Source: Sphingomonas endolithica
GTDB lineage: Bacteria > Pseudomonadota > Alphaproteobacteria > Sphingomonadales > Sphingomonadaceae
Direction of reading: 5' to 3'
Assembly (NCBI RefSeq): GCF_025231525.1
Contig: NZ_CP103057.1
Coordinates: 248,001-312,000, forward strand
Length of the DNA stretch: 64,000 bases
Under the pieces are notes generated by a model. The model ran no database searches. It was not told where the DNA came from and was given only the letters and a program-made list of their open reading frames with translations. Both the position numbers and the translations under genes were made by a program. This document shows positions 15,624-25,433 of the stretch, piece by piece. How positions within the stretch are numbered: position 1 is the first letter of the stretch; each line of letters opens with the position of its first letter.

Positions 15624-17846
15624 ATGACGAAATCATGGCTTCTGGCGGGGGCAATGCTGGCCTGCGCGGGTACCCCCGCCTTGGCCGCTGATCGCGTGTC
15701 CGCGCCAAGTCAGCTCACGCTGAAACGCGTGTTCGGCTCGCCCGATCTCTCCGGCGCGCAGCCGCAGTCGCTCAAGCTGTCGCCCGACGGCACTTTGCTG
15801 ACCTCGCTTCGGCCGCGCGCCGACGAGAAGCAACGCTTTGATTTATGGGCGCTCGATACCCGTACCGGGCAGGAGCGGATGCTGATCGATTCCAAGAAGG
15901 TCGGCAGCGGCGCGGAACTCTCCGAAGCCGAAAAGATGCAGCGCGAGCGCGATCGCAGCATCAGCGGCAAGACCGGCATCGTCTCCTATGAATGGTCACC
16001 CGACGGGAAGACCATCCTCGTGCCGATCGATGGCGATTTGTATCTCGCCGGGCTCGACGGCACCGTCACGCGGCTGACGCAGAATGTCGGCGGTGCACTC
16101 AATCCCAAGATCAGCCCGGGCGGCGGCTTTGTGTCGTATGTGCGGGATCAGAACCTGGTCGTGCAACCGCTTGGCGGTGCGCCGCGGACCGTGACCGATG
16201 ATGGTCGAGAGACGGTGCATTGGGGCGAGGCGGAGTTCGTCGCACAGGAGGAAATGGATCGGCGCACCGGCTATTGGTGGTCACCCGGTGACCGGATGAT
16301 CGCCGTGGAGCGGTTCGACGAGGCACCGGTCGGCATCGCCACGCGTGCGGCGATCGGCGCGGAAGGGACCAAGACATACGATCAGCGCTACCCAGCGGCG
16401 GGCAAGCCCAACGTCCTGGTCGACCTGTACGTGATGAAGCCGGACGGGACGGGCAGGGTGAAGGTCGATCTGGGCAGCGAGCGCGACATATATTTGGCGC
16501 GCGTCGATTGGGCGCCGGACGGCAAGGCCTTGCTGGTGCAGCGGCAGAACCGCTCGCAGACCGTGCTCGACATGCTCAAGGTCGATCCCGCGACCGGTAG
16601 ATCGACGATCCTGTTTACCGAGAAAGCCCGGCGCAACAGCTGGGTCAACCTGACCGACGCCTATCGCCTGCTCGACGACGGCAGCCTTATCTGGTCATCG
16701 GAGCGTGACGGCTATGCGCACCTCTACCGGCTGAGCGGGGCCAAGTGGACGCAATTGACCAAGGGCGCGTGGGTGGTGAACGATCTCGCCGGCGTCGATC
16801 AGGCCAAGGGACGGATCTTCTTCACCGGCAACAAGGATGGCGTGCTGGAGAAGCATCTCTACAGCGTGGACATCGCGCATCCGAACGTCGTCACGCGCTT
16901 GACCGAGCCGGGCTGGTGGAACGGTGCGACGATGGATGGTGCGGCGACGCGGATGATCGTTTCACGTTCCAATCCCGATCAGCCGACACAGGTGTACCTC
17001 GCGGATGCGGCGGGCAAGCGGCTGTCCTGGGTAAACCAGAATGCGCTGGTCGCCGGCCACCCTTATTTTTCCTTCGTCACCCACCATCAATCGACGAAGT
17101 TCGGCACGCTGAAGGCGGCCGATGGCTCGACGCTATATTGGGAGATGATCACGCCCCCACTGGAACCCGGCAAGCGTTACCCCGTATTCTTCGAACATTA
17201 TGGCGGCCCGCATTCGCAGACCGTCAGCCGCAACTGGGGTTCGCCGCTGCACCAATATCTGGTGAGCCGCGGCTATATCGTGTTCATGATCGACAATCGC
17301 GGATCGGCCAATCGCGGCGTCGCTTTCGAGAGCCAGCTGTATCGCGCTGCCGGCGCGGTGGAGGTCGAGGATCAGCTGCTCGGCGCCAAGTGGCTGAAGC
17401 AGCAACCGTTCGTCGCGCCGGACAAGATCGTCACCTATGGCTGGTCCTATGGCGGCTACATGACGCTCAAGATGCTGGAGGCGGCACCGGGGACGTTCGC
17501 TGCGGGCGTGGCGGGTGCGCCGGTGACGAAGTGGGAATTGTACGACACGCATTATACCGAGCGCTACATGGGCGATCCGAAGAAGGATGCAGCCGCCTAC
17601 GCGGCATCGAGCGCGCTGATCGACGCGCCCAAGATCAGCGATCCGCTGCTGCTGATCCACGGCATGTCCGACGACAACGTGTTCTTCGAGAATTCGACCG
17701 CACTGGCGGCCCGGCTACAAGCCGCGGCGACGCCATTCGAGATGATGTTCTATCCCGGCTTCACGCACCGCGTGTCGGGGCCGCAGGTCGGCGAGCATCT
17801 GTGGACGGCGATCCTGGACTTCTATGACCGCCGCCTGGAGAAGTAG
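15624..17846 (+). CDS. Secreted S9 prolyl oligopeptidase (dipeptidyl-peptidase IV type)
   Basis: 740 residues with a signal peptide (MTKSWLLAGAMLACAGTPALA). An N-terminal beta-propeller of the DPPIV type (about 40-480, EWSPDGKTILVPIDGDLYLA, EEMDRRTGYWWSPGDRMIAV) precedes the alpha/beta hydrolase catalytic domain. The triad is Ser608 (YGWSYGGYMT), Asp683 (HGMSDDNVFF) and His715 (GFTHRV); Asp-His spacing of 32 equals that of human DPPIV. It probably removes Xaa-Pro dipeptides in the periplasm. It is followed by a 21-bp hairpin shared with the convergent aldo/keto reductase gene. Confidence 0.94.
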   Translation: MTKSWLLAGAMLACAGTPALAADRVSAPSQLTLKRVFGSPDLSGAQPQSLKLSPDGTLLTSLRPRADEKQRFDLWALDTRTGQERMLIDSKKVGSGAELSEAEKMQRERDRSISGKTGIVSYEWSPDGKTILVPIDGDLYLAGLDGTVTRLTQNVGGALNPKISPGGGFVSYVRDQNLVVQPLGGAPRTVTDDGRETVHWGEAEFVAQEEMDRRTGYWWSPGDRMIAVERFDEAPVGIATRAAIGAEGTKTYDQRYPAAGKPNVLVDLYVMKPDGTGRVKVDLGSERDIYLARVDWAPDGKALLVQRQNRSQTVLDMLKVDPATGRSTILFTEKARRNSWVNLTDAYRLLDDGSLIWSSERDGYAHLYRLSGAKWTQLTKGAWVVNDLAGVDQAKGRIFFTGNKDGVLEKHLYSVDIAHPNVVTRLTEPGWWNGATMDGAATRMIVSRSNPDQPTQVYLADAAGKRLSWVNQNALVAGHPYFSFVTHHQSTKFGTLKAADGSTLYWEMITPPLEPGKRYPVFFEHYGGPHSQTVSRNWGSPLHQYLVSRGYIVFMIDNRGSANRGVAFESQLYRAAGAVEVEDQLLGAKWLKQQPFVAPDKIVTYGWSYGGYMTLKMLEAAPGTFAAGVAGAPVTKWELYDTHYTERYMGDPKKDAAAYAASSALIDAPKISDPLLLIHGMSDDNVFFENSTALAARLQAAATPFEMMFYPGFTHRVSGPQVGEHLWTAILDFYDRRLEK

Positions 17847-17850
17847 CTTT

Positions 17851-17896
17851 CCTCACATCCGTCATCCTGACTGAAGTCAGGATGACGGATGTGAGG
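17851..17896. terminator. Perfect 21-bp hairpin between convergent genes
   Basis: Arms 17851-17871 and 17876-17896 are exactly complementary around loop TGAA. It lies between the S9 peptidase stop and the aldo/keto reductase stop, so it probably ends transcription from both sides, although the T run is short (CTTT before it on the plus strand). The core CGTCATCCTGA is shared with the interspersed repeats near 40.7 and 41.1 kb. Confidence 0.75.
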
Positions 17897-18838
17897 TCAG
17901 GCGCCGGCCGTGCTTAGCTGCTCAAGCTGATCGGCGCTCAACTCCAGCGTCATCGCGCCGAGCAGATCTTCCACCTGCGCCACGCTCGTCGCACTCGCGA
18001 TCGGCGCCGTGACGCCCGGTTGCGCGGCCAGCCACGCGAGCGCGATCTGCGCCAGGCTGGCACCAGTCTCCGCCGCGACGCCGTCCATTGCCGCGAGCAC
18101 GTCCTTGCCGCTGCCTTCCAGCAACGCGCTCATCCGCCCGCCACGCACGCTCTTTCCAAGATCGTCGGCGGAGCGATATTTGCCGGTCAGGAACCCCGAA
18201 GCGAGCCCATAATAGGGCACTACGCCGATATTGTTGGTCACGCAGTAATTCTGCAGCTCGCCTTCGAACTTGTGGCGGCTGACGAGATTATATTCGGGCT
18301 GCAGCACATGGTAGTGCGGCAGACCATGCGCCTTGGCCGCATCATTGGCGGATTTCAGCCGCGTGGCATGGAAGTTGGATGCGCCGAGCGCCCGGATCTT
18401 GCCCGCGTCGATCAGCTTGCCGAACGCGGCAAGCGCGTCTTCCTGGGCAACGGTATCGTCATCCTGGTGCGCGAAATAAAGATCGATCGTGTCGATGCCG
18501 AGCCGCTGGAGCGACGCATCGCAGGCCGCGGCGATATGTGCCGGTGCGAGCTTCTCCTCGCCCAGCATGCCAACCTTGGTGGCGATCAGTACGTCGGCGC
18601 GTTTGCCGTTGGCACTGAGCCATTCCCCGATCATACTTTCGGATTCACCGCCCTGATGGCCGGGGATCCACGCGGAATAGACGTCCGCCGTATCGATCAG
18701 CGTGCCCCCGCCGGCGACGAACGCGTCGAGCACGGCGAAGCTGGCGTCGCGATCGGCGGTCCAGCCGAACACATTGCCACCAAGCACCAGCGGCGCGATG
18801 TGGAGATCGGTTGCGCCGAGGCGGCGGAGATGGGTCAT
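17897..18838 (-). CDS. Aldo/keto reductase
   Basis: 313-residue NADPH-dependent aldo/keto reductase with TIM-barrel motifs: LGATDLHIAPLVLGGNVFG, GGTLIDTADVYS (catalytic D and Y), IATKVGM (catalytic K), LYFAHQDDD (H), ALGASNFHATRL, LQPEYNLVSR. All four tetrad residues are visible. Its ATG overlaps the stop of the upstream lipoprotein gene (ATGA), so the two form an operon. Substrate unknown. Confidence 0.92.
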   Translation of the reverse strand: MTHLRRLGATDLHIAPLVLGGNVFGWTADRDASFAVLDAFVAGGGTLIDTADVYSAWIPGHQGGESESMIGEWLSANGKRADVLIATKVGMLGEEKLAPAHIAAACDASLQRLGIDTIDLYFAHQDDDTVAQEDALAAFGKLIDAGKIRALGASNFHATRLKSANDAAKAHGLPHYHVLQPEYNLVSRHKFEGELQNYCVTNNIGVVPYYGLASGFLTGKYRSADDLGKSVRGGRMSALLEGSGKDVLAAMDGVAAETGASLAQIALAWLAAQPGVTAPIASATSVAQVEDLLGAMTLELSADQLEQLSTAGA

Positions 18839-19029
18839 TGTGGCTGGCTCTCGTTTTCACCGTCCAGGCTGACGGCATTGGCATCGACGCTATTCGCATC
18901 GAGCGACGCGGCGGCGTCGTTCAATTGCTGCTGCTCGCTCTGGCTGACCGCGCCCGGCGCGTCGTCGGTCGAGCCGCAGGCGGCAAGGAGGAGAAGCGCG
19001 ACCACGACAGCCGCGGGCTTGATCGTCAT
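18835..19029 (-). CDS. Small lipoprotein (64 residues)
   Basis: Signal peptide ending in the lipobox LLAAC (MTIKPAAVVVALLLLAAC), then an acidic, Asn/Asp/Ser-rich tail with no recognisable fold (DAAASLDANSVDANAVSLDG). ATG 19029 has GGGAGG 8 bases ahead; an ATG two codons earlier is too close to it. Translationally coupled to the aldo/keto reductase. Function unknown. Confidence 0.75.
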   Translation of the reverse strand: MTIKPAAVVVALLLLAACGSTDDAPGAVSQSEQQQLNDAAASLDANSVDANAVSLDGENESQPQ

Positions 19030-19052
19030 GCGCATTCCCCTCCCGCCCGAAC

Positions 19053-19343
19053 TCAGTTCTTGATCGCGTTGCCGGCGTCTTTCAACGCAGCGCCGGTCGT
19101 GTCGGCGGCATCGTCGGCGGCGTTGCCGATCGCGGCGGCGCTGTTGTCCATCGTCGCTTCGGCCGACCCGAACGCGCGATCCGCAGCGGCATCGGTATCG
19201 TTGATTGCTTCGCCGAACGTCGCATTGGCGTCCGCGCTCACCGTATCGGCAGCCTGTGCGGTTTCGTTCTGCGCGGCGGGCGAGCAGGCGGCGAGCGACG
19301 CCGCGCCAGCGGCAACCAGGGCGGGGGCGATGAACTTCTTCAT
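19053..19343 (-). CDS. Small Ala-rich lipoprotein (96 residues)
   Basis: Lipobox SLAAC after a standard signal (MKKFIAPALVAAGAASLAAC). The mature part is Ala/Asp-rich with repeating AxDxA segments (AADDAADTTGAALKDAGNAI), likely a flexible amphipathic helix; entericidin-like or osmotic lipoproteins look similar but no firm match. GAGGAG precedes the ATG. Transcribed away from the methionine operon and just upstream of the next lipoprotein. Confidence 0.7.
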   Translation of the reverse strand: MKKFIAPALVAAGAASLAACSPAAQNETAQAADTVSADANATFGEAINDTDAAADRAFGSAEATMDNSAAAIGNAADDAADTTGAALKDAGNAIKN

Positions 19344-19433
19344 GGGTTTCTCCTCAAAAAGACGACGTAATTGTCAGGTGATCGTTCGCCGCCAACGCTA
19401 GCGAGACGAAAATGGGTTCGCAACCATCGTGCG

Positions 19434-19462
19434 TTGACCTCATATAAAGATATCTTTATATC
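19434..19462 (+). promoter_or_regulatory. Promoter with perfect 20-bp palindromic operator of the methionine operon
   Basis: -35 TTGACC (19434-19439), 17-base spacer, possible -10 TATATC (19457-19462). The palindrome ATATAAAGATATCTTTATAT (19442-19461) is perfect and lies between and over these boxes. It starts 30 bases before the ArsR-type gene, the place expected for an autoregulatory ArsR-family site. The predicted transcript would begin only a few bases before the ATG. Confidence 0.75.
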
Positions 19463-19471
19463 TCCTCGGCG

Positions 19472-20428
19472 ATGACTGTAGCCCTCGATATATTTCGCGC
19501 CCTTGCCGATGCGACGCGGCTTCGCATCCTGGCGCTGCTGCGTTCGATGGAGCTGTCCGTCGGCGAGCTGGCGCAGGTGCTCGGGCAGAGCCAGCCGCGC
19601 GTGAGCCGCCATGTGAAGATCCTGTGCGACGCAGGGCTTGCCGAGCGGCGCAAGGAGGGCAGCTGGGTGTTCGTCGGCCTAGGCGGCGAGGGCAAGGTGG
19701 CCCCCGTGGTTGCGGCTTTGGATGCGTGGAACCTGATCGAGGCCGATCACTGGGCAGTGGCGGATGCGGCGCGGCTAGCCGCAGTGCGGGCGGATCGCGC
19801 GTCTTCGGCGGCAGGCTGGTTCGAGGCCAATGCCGGGCAATGGGATGCCATTCGCTCGCTGCATGTCGCGGAGGAGCAGGTCGAGGCGGCGATCGCCGAG
19901 GTTCTTGGCGATTTGCCGATCGGGCAGCTGATCGACATCGGTACCGGCACCGGGCGGATGCTGGAATTGTTCGGCGGCAAGGCCAGGCAGGCGCTCGGCA
20001 TCGATCGCAGCTCGGAAATGTTGCGCCTGGCGCGCGCGAAATTGTCCGAACGCGGGGTAGAGGCAGAACTGCGCCAGGCCGATCTGTACGCGCTGCCGCT
20101 CGGCGACGGCGCGGCGGATGCGGCGATCATCCATCACGTGCTGCACTTTGCGCAGCAGCCGGGCGCGGCGATCGCCGAGGCGGCGCGCGTGCTGAGCCCG
20201 GGTGGTCGGCTGCTAATCGCCGATTTCGCAGCGCACGATCGCGAAGAACTTCGCGCACGGGATGCGCATACCCGGCTGGGGTTCTCGGACGAGCAGATCG
20301 CCGCCTGGTTCGCCGCCGCCGGGCTGATGTCGGCGCGGACGGAGACGCTGGAGGGCGGCGAGCTCACGGTAAAATTATGGCTCGCGCGTAAAGGCGCCGA
20401 GCAATTGCATGAGGTACGGGCGGCATGA
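19472..20428 (+). CDS. ArsR-family regulator fused to a SAM methyltransferase
   Basis: 318 residues. N-terminal winged helix of the ArsR/SmtB class (about 1-75: IFRALADATRLRILALL, LSVGELAQVLGQSQPRVSRH, KILCDAGLAERRKEGSWVFV). No metal-binding CxC pair is seen. From about 150 a class I methyltransferase fold follows: motif I LIDIGTGTGRMLELF, LGIDRSSEMLRLARAKL, ADLYALPLGDGAADAAIIHH, LSPGGRLLIADF. Co-transcribed with metF by a 4-base overlap and preceded by a perfect palindrome. I infer that the methyltransferase half senses SAM or SAH and tunes the methionine cycle; enzymatic activity is not excluded. Confidence 0.9.
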   Translation: MTVALDIFRALADATRLRILALLRSMELSVGELAQVLGQSQPRVSRHVKILCDAGLAERRKEGSWVFVGLGGEGKVAPVVAALDAWNLIEADHWAVADAARLAAVRADRASSAAGWFEANAGQWDAIRSLHVAEEQVEAAIAEVLGDLPIGQLIDIGTGTGRMLELFGGKARQALGIDRSSEMLRLARAKLSERGVEAELRQADLYALPLGDGAADAAIIHHVLHFAQQPGAAIAEAARVLSPGGRLLIADFAAHDREELRARDAHTRLGFSDEQIAAWFAAAGLMSARTETLEGGELTVKLWLARKGAEQLHEVRAA

Positions 20429-21366
20429 CGATCTCGGTTTCGCAACTGGAAGAGGCGCGGCGCGCTTTGGATGCCCCCCTGTTCGCCGATCTGGCGGGCG
20501 ACGCGGCGGTTTCGTTCGAGTTCTTCCCACCCAAGACCGAGAAGATGGAAGAGACGCTGTGGGAGTCGGTCAAGACGCTCGAGCCCCTGGGCCCGCGCTT
20601 CGTCTCCGTGACTTATGGCGCCGGCGGTTCGACGCGCGAGCGGACGCATGCCACGGTGGCCCGCATCCAGCGTGAGACGTCGCTGTCGGCCGCGGCGCAT
20701 CTGACCTGTGTCGAGGCGACCAAGGACGAGATCGACGACGTGGCGCGCGAATATTGGGCGGCCGGCGTGCGGCATATCGTTGCGCTCCGCGGTGACAGCC
20801 CGACGAGCGGCCAGGCCTATGCGCAGCATCCCGGTGGCTATGAGAATGCCGCGGCGTTGGTCGCGGGGCTCAGCAGGCTGCATCCGTTCGAGATTTCGGT
20901 TGCGGCCTATCCCGAATGTCATCCGGACTCGCCGCATGCGGCGCACGATCTCGATAATCTCAAGCGCAAGTTCGATAACGGGGCGACGCGCGGGATCACG
21001 CAATTCTTTTTCCAGCCCGAGACGTTCTTCCGCTTCCGCGATGCGATGGCCAAAGCGGGCATCGACGGTGAGGTGGTGCCCGGCATCATGCCGGTGACCA
21101 ATTTCGCCAGCGTCAAGCGGATGGCGGCGATGTGCAACACCGACGTGCCGGCGTGGATGGCGCGCTTGTTCGAGGGGTTGGACGATCTGCCCGCAGCGCG
21201 GCAACTGATCGCGGCGACGCTGGCGGCCGAGTTGTGCCGCAAGCTGTATGCCGGTGGGGTGAAGGAGTTCCACTTCTACACGCTCAACCGCGCCGAGCTG
21301 ACCTATGCGATCTGCCATATGCTGGGGGTTAGGGCACAGGCCGGGGTGAAGGCCGAGGCGGCGTAA
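20425..21366 (+). CDS. metF: Methylenetetrahydrofolate reductase
   Basis: 313-residue FAD-dependent MetF that makes 5-methyl-THF, the methyl donor for methionine synthase. Motifs: VSFEFFPPKTEKMEETLW, VSVTYGAGGSTRERTH, AAHLTCVEATKDEI, HIVALRGDSP, AAYPECHPDS, ITQFFFQPETFFRFRD, PGIMPVTNF and the FYTLNRAELT end. Start overlaps the stop of the upstream regulator gene (ATGA). It is followed by a perfect palindrome and then the two metH halves. Confidence 0.97.
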   Translation: MTISVSQLEEARRALDAPLFADLAGDAAVSFEFFPPKTEKMEETLWESVKTLEPLGPRFVSVTYGAGGSTRERTHATVARIQRETSLSAAAHLTCVEATKDEIDDVAREYWAAGVRHIVALRGDSPTSGQAYAQHPGGYENAAALVAGLSRLHPFEISVAAYPECHPDSPHAAHDLDNLKRKFDNGATRGITQFFFQPETFFRFRDAMAKAGIDGEVVPGIMPVTNFASVKRMAAMCNTDVPAWMARLFEGLDDLPAARQLIAATLAAELCRKLYAGGVKEFHFYTLNRAELTYAICHMLGVRAQAGVKAEAA

Positions 21367-21369
21367 AAT

Positions 21370-21422
21370 GTGCCCCCGCGAAGGCGGGGGCCCAGACTGG
21401 GCCCCCGCCTTCGCGGGGGCAC
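21370..21422. repeat. Perfect 53-bp palindrome between metF and metH part 1
   Basis: 26-base arms 21370-21395 and 21397-21422 are exactly complementary around a single central base. Core CCCCCGCGAAGGCGGGGG also folds alone. Lies inside an apparent operon, ending 15 bases before the metH start codon at 21438, so it is probably an interspersed repeat that may affect mRNA stability or read-through. Confidence 0.9.
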
Positions 21423-21437
21423 AAGGGAACAGAAGTT

Positions 21438-22484
21438 ATGACGATCCGCGAAACATTCCTGGCCGAAGCCGCCAAGCGCGTCCTCATCACCGATGGCGCG
21501 TTCGGCACCGAGATCCAGAACTGGAAGCTCGATGAAGCCGATTATGCCGGCGATCTTGGCCTGTTCAAGGACCAAAAGGGCAATAACGACATCCTCGCGC
21601 TGACCAAGCCCGAGGTGCCGGAGACGATCACGCGCGAATATCTCGACGCGGGATCGGATATCGTCTCGACCAACACGTTCAGCGCGAACCTGATCAGCCA
21701 GGCGGATTATGCCGCCGAGCATCTGGTGCGCGAGATCAACCTTGCCTCAGCGCAGATCGCGCGGCGGCTGGCGGACGACTATGCCGCTAAGGACGGCCGG
21801 CCACGCTTCGTTGCAGGCGCAATCGGGCCAACCAACAAGACGCTGTCGCTATCCCCGGACGTTAACGATCCCGGCTTCCGAGAGATCACCTTCGATTACC
21901 TGAAGGACGTGTACCGCGAGCAGATCGATGCGCTGCTCGAAGGCGGGGTGGATTTCATCCTGATCGAGACGGTGTTCGACACGCTGAACGCCAAGGCCGG
22001 GATCATGGCCGCATTGGAAGCAGCGGACGCGCTGGGTCGTGAGGTGCCGATCATGCTGTCTATGACGCTGACCGATCTCAGCGGACGCAACCTTTCCGGG
22101 CATACGGTGGAAGCGTTCTGGCATGCCGTGCGGCATGCGCGGCCGATTACGATCGGGCTGAATTGCTCGTTCGGCGCGGAGCAGTTGCGGCCGCACGTAC
22201 GCACCCTGTCGAACATCTGCGACACGCTGATCATGGTCTATCCCAATGCCGGCCTGCCCAACGAACTGGGAGAATATGACGAGCAGCCCTCGACCACCGC
22301 GGGTCTGGTGCGCGAATGGGCGGCCAATGCGCAGGTCAATGTGCTGGGCGGCTGCTGTGGGTCTACGCCGGCGCATATTGCGGCGATGGCCAAGGCGGTG
22401 CAGGGGCTTCCGGCGCGGGTGGTACCTGTGCCGCCGGTGAAGACACGGCTGGCCGGGCTGGAGCCGATGACGATGGCGGCTTGA
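21438..22484 (+). CDS. metH: Methionine synthase, homocysteine-binding module (split MetH, part 1)
   Basis: 348 residues covering only the N-terminal homocysteine S-methyltransferase domain of MetH. Motifs: [45 protein letters not shown], and zinc ligands in [15 protein letters not shown] and [15 protein letters not shown]. Ends [14 protein letters not shown], where full-length MetH would continue into the pterin domain. The other modules are encoded next door at 22624. The split is known in several alphaproteobacteria and is presumably functional, since both ORFs are intact. Confidence 0.93.
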   Translation: MTIRETFLAEAAKRVLITDGAFGTEIQNWKLDEADYAGDLGLFKDQKGNNDILALTKPEVPETITREYLDAGSDIVSTNTFSANLISQADYAAEHLVREINLASAQIARRLADDYAAKDGRPRFVAGAIGPTNKTLSLSPDVNDPGFREITFDYLKDVYREQIDALLEGGVDFILIETVFDTLNAKAGIMAALEAADALGREVPIMLSMTLTDLSGRNLSGHTVEAFWHAVRHARPITIGLNCSFGAEQLRPHVRTLSNICDTLIMVYPNAGLPNELGEYDEQPSTTAGLVREWAANAQVNVLGGCCGSTPAHIAAMAKAVQGLPARVVPVPPVKTRLAGLEPMTMAA

Positions 22485-22489
22485 CCTAT

Positions 22490-22616
22490 CTCCCTCTCCC
22501 CTCCGGGGAGAGGGCAAGCGAGTGAAGCGAAGCGCGGGAGAGGGGCAGTCGCAAGCGTCACCTCTCCGTACTGCCCCTCTCCCCGACCCTCTCCCCGCAG
22601 GGGAGAGGGAGAAGAA
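22490..22616. repeat. Palindromic repeat, CTCTCCCC/GGGGAGAG type, within split metH
   Basis: Left part CCCTCTCCCCTCCGGGGAGAGG and right part CCTCTCCCCGCAGGGGAGAGG, with GCGGGAGAGGGGCAGT and CTGCCCCTCTCCCC forming the inner stem. It occupies nearly the whole gap between the two metH genes. Confidence 0.85.
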
Positions 22617-22623
22617 AGTTACC

Positions 22624-25317
22624 ATGACCACCATTTCCGCCACCAATTTCGTCAATATCGGCGAGCGCACCAACGTCACCGGCTCGGCGCGCTTCAAGAA
22701 GCTGATCATGGCGGGGGATTACCCTGCGGCGGTGGAAGTCGCGCGCCAGCAGGTCCAATCCGGCGCGCAGGTGCTCGACGTCAATATGGACGAGGGGCTG
22801 CTCGACGCCGAATACGCCATGACCACGTTCCTCAAGTTAATCGCCGCGGAACCGGATATCGCGCGCATCCCGTTCATGGTCGACAGCTCGAAATGGTCGG
22901 TGATCGAGGCGGGGCTGAAATGCGTCTCGGGCAAGCCGATCGTCAATTCGATCAGCATGAAGGAGGGCGAGGAGAAGTTCCTCTACGAAGCGCGAAAGTG
23001 CATGCAGTACGGCGCCGCCGTCGTCGTCATGGCGTTCGACGAGGCCGGGCAGGCCGACACGCAGGCGCGGAAGATCGAGATTTGCGAGCGCGCCTACAAC
23101 GTGCTGATGGGGATCGGCTTCCCGCCCGAGGACATCATCTTCGACGCCAATGTGTTCGCGGTCGCCACCGGCATCGAAGAGCATAACAATTACGGCGTCG
23201 ACTTCATCGAGGCGGTGCGCGAGATCCGGCAGCGTTGCCCGCACGTCCATTTCTCGGGCGGCCTGTCCAACCTCAGCTTCTCGTTCCGCGGCAACGAGCC
23301 GGTGCGCCGCGCGATGCACTCGGTGTTCCTGTATTACGCCATTCCCGCCGGGCTCGACATGGCGATCGTCAATGCCGGGCAGCTGGATATCTACGACGAT
23401 ATCAATCCAGAACTGCGCGAAGCGTGTGAGGACGTCATCCTCAACCGGCCGCAGCGCAAACCCGACGAGACGCCGACGGAGCGATTGATCGCGATCGCCG
23501 AGCGGTTTCGCGGCACCGATGCGGTGGCGGAGAAGGCGGCGGCGGAGTGGCGCTCGCTGCCGGTGACCAAGCGGCTGGAATATGCGCTGGTCAAGGGCAT
23601 CGACGCGCATGTCGTCGACGATACCGAGGAATGCCGCCAGCAATTCGCGCGGCCGATCGAGGTGATCGAGGGGCCGCTGATGGACGGGATGAACGTGGTC
23701 GGCGACCTGTTCGGCTCGGGCAAGATGTTCCTGCCGCAGGTGGTGAAGAGCGCGCGCGTGATGAAGAAGGCGGTCGCGCATCTGTTGCCGTTCATCGAAG
23801 CGGCCAAAGAGCCCGGCGCGCGCGGCAAGGGCAAGATCATCATGGCGACCGTCAAGGGCGACGTGCATGATATCGGCAAGAACATCGTCGGCGTCGTCCT
23901 GCAGTGCAACGGCTTCGACGTGGTCGACATGGGCGTGATGGTGCCGTGGAGCGATATCCTCAAGGCGGCGAACGAGAATGACGCCGACATGATCGGGCTC
24001 TCCGGGCTGATCACGCCGAGCCTCGACGAGATGGTCACCGTCGCCGAGGAGATGAAGCGCGCCGGCATGACCATGCCGCTGCTGATCGGCGGCGCGACGA
24101 CGTCCAAAGTGCATACGGCGCTGCGCATCGCGCCGGCCTATGATGGTCCGGTGGTCCACGTGCTCGACGCGAGCCGCGCCGTCGGCGTCGCTTCGACCTT
24201 GGTCAGCGATACGATCCGCGACGAGTTCGTGCAGAAGACCGCGGACGATTACGAGGCAGTGCGCCTCGCGCGCGCCAACAAGGGGCAAAGCGCGCTCGTC
24301 CCGATCGCCGAGGCGCGCGCCAATGCTTTCCCAGCCGACATGGCGATCAAGCCGCCAGCGCCAAAACAGCCCGGCGTGCATGTGTTCGACGATTGGGACC
24401 TGGCCGACCTGCGCGAGATCATCGACTGGACGCCGTTCTTCCGCGCCTGGGAGTTGGCGGGCAATTATCCTGCGATTTTGACCGATGAGGTGGTGGGGGA
24501 AAGTGCGACGTCGCTGTTTGCGGATGCGCACAAGATGCTCGACCAGATCATTGCGGAGAAGTGGCTGACGGCCAAGGGCGTGGCTGGATTGTGGCCTTGT
24601 CACCGCGATGGGGATGACGTGTTCATCTACACCAACCCGTCGGAAAGCCATCGAAGCCCCGACGGTGCGTCGTTCCCCGCCGATCTTCGCATTCCTTCGC
24701 TTGATCCCGCTAGCCGGGAAACGGTGCGTATGCCGTTCCTGCGCCAGCAGGTCGCCAAGCGCGAAGGGCGGGCGAACATGTGTCTCGCCGACTTCATCGA
24801 TCCGCAGGGCGACTGGATCGGCGGCTTTGCGGTCACTGCCGGGCATGGCATCGAAGAGCATCTCAGCCGCTTCAAGGCGCAGCATGACGATTATCAGGAC
24901 ATCCTGCTCAAGGCACTGGCAGATCGCCTGGCCGAGGCGTTTGCCGAGCGGCTGCACCAACATGTCCGCACCACCTTGTGGGGCTATGCTGAGGGCGAGC
25001 AACTCACCAACGAGGCGCTGATCCGCGAGCAATATCGCGGCATCCGCCCGGCGCCGGGCTATCCAGCTTGCCCGGACCACAGCGAGAAGCCGATGTTGTT
25101 CGACTTGCTGGGGGCTACCGACGCCACCGGGATCACGCTGACCGACAGCTTTGCCATGCTGCCGACGGCAGCAGTCAGCGGCTTCTATTTCGGGCATCCC
25201 CAGGCGGAATATTTCGGTGTGGCGCGTGTCGGCCCCGATCAGGTGCAGGATTATGCCGAGAGGCGGGGCGTCGATCTGCCAACCGCGCAACGCTGGCTGA
25301 GGCCCAATCTCGACTGA
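22624..25317 (+). CDS. metH: Methionine synthase, folate/cobalamin/activation modules (split MetH, part 2)
   Basis: 897 residues starting [20 protein letters not shown], exactly where the pterin domain begins in full-length MetH. Pterin domain about 5-290 ([49 protein letters not shown]); cap and cobalamin domain with the cobalt-ligand [10 protein letters not shown] near 412-421 and [13 protein letters not shown]; AdoMet activation domain from about 560 to the end, including [15 protein letters not shown] near 808. It moves methyl from 5-methyl-THF via B12 to homocysteine bound by part 1. An upstream in-frame ATG (22522) lies in the repeat and was rejected. Confidence 0.95.
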   Translation: MTTISATNFVNIGERTNVTGSARFKKLIMAGDYPAAVEVARQQVQSGAQVLDVNMDEGLLDAEYAMTTFLKLIAAEPDIARIPFMVDSSKWSVIEAGLKCVSGKPIVNSISMKEGEEKFLYEARKCMQYGAAVVVMAFDEAGQADTQARKIEICERAYNVLMGIGFPPEDIIFDANVFAVATGIEEHNNYGVDFIEAVREIRQRCPHVHFSGGLSNLSFSFRGNEPVRRAMHSVFLYYAIPAGLDMAIVNAGQLDIYDDINPELREACEDVILNRPQRKPDETPTERLIAIAERFRGTDAVAEKAAAEWRSLPVTKRLEYALVKGIDAHVVDDTEECRQQFARPIEVIEGPLMDGMNVVGDLFGSGKMFLPQVVKSARVMKKAVAHLLPFIEAAKEPGARGKGKIIMATVKGDVHDIGKNIVGVVLQCNGFDVVDMGVMVPWSDILKAANENDADMIGLSGLITPSLDEMVTVAEEMKRAGMTMPLLIGGATTSKVHTALRIAPAYDGPVVHVLDASRAVGVASTLVSDTIRDEFVQKTADDYEAVRLARANKGQSALVPIAEARANAFPADMAIKPPAPKQPGVHVFDDWDLADLREIIDWTPFFRAWELAGNYPAILTDEVVGESATSLFADAHKMLDQIIAEKWLTAKGVAGLWPCHRDGDDVFIYTNPSESHRSPDGASFPADLRIPSLDPASRETVRMPFLRQQVAKREGRANMCLADFIDPQGDWIGGFAVTAGHGIEEHLSRFKAQHDDYQDILLKALADRLAEAFAERLHQHVRTTLWGYAEGEQLTNEALIREQYRGIRPAPGYPACPDHSEKPMLFDLLGATDATGITLTDSFAMLPTAAVSGFYFGHPQAEYFGVARVGPDQVQDYAERRGVDLPTAQRWLRPNLD

Positions 25318-25327
25318 GCCGCAGCAA

Positions 25328-25389
25328 TTGTCATATAAGTATAACTAACAAATGACCGCACTGTCATTGTGGTTGAGCATCTTTGTCAC
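25328..25389 (+). promoter_or_regulatory. Candidate Pho box upstream of the metallophosphatase
   Basis: CTGTCAT (25361-25367), GTTGAGC (25372-25378) and TTGTCAC (25383-25389) follow one another with the 11-bp period of PhoB direct repeats; the two outer ones match the consensus closely and the middle one poorly. TTGTCAT with an 11-bp-spaced GTATAAC also occurs at 25328-25345. Supports phosphate-starvation control, unproven. Confidence 0.45.
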
Positions 25390-25433
25390 GGGCCGGAGAT
25401 AGGGCGCGGGTTCACCACAAGAGGGTCGTGACC

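Noticed and set aside
22837..25290. 817-codon open frame on the minus strand opposite metH part 2
   Set aside because: It mirrors the codon structure of metH on the other strand, has no domain motif and is a common artefact of high-GC genes.
25318..25433. Cobalamin or SAM riboswitch near the methionine genes
   Set aside because: No B12 box or SAM aptamer core could be read upstream of metF or either metH part; gaps there are filled by repeats or the operator.
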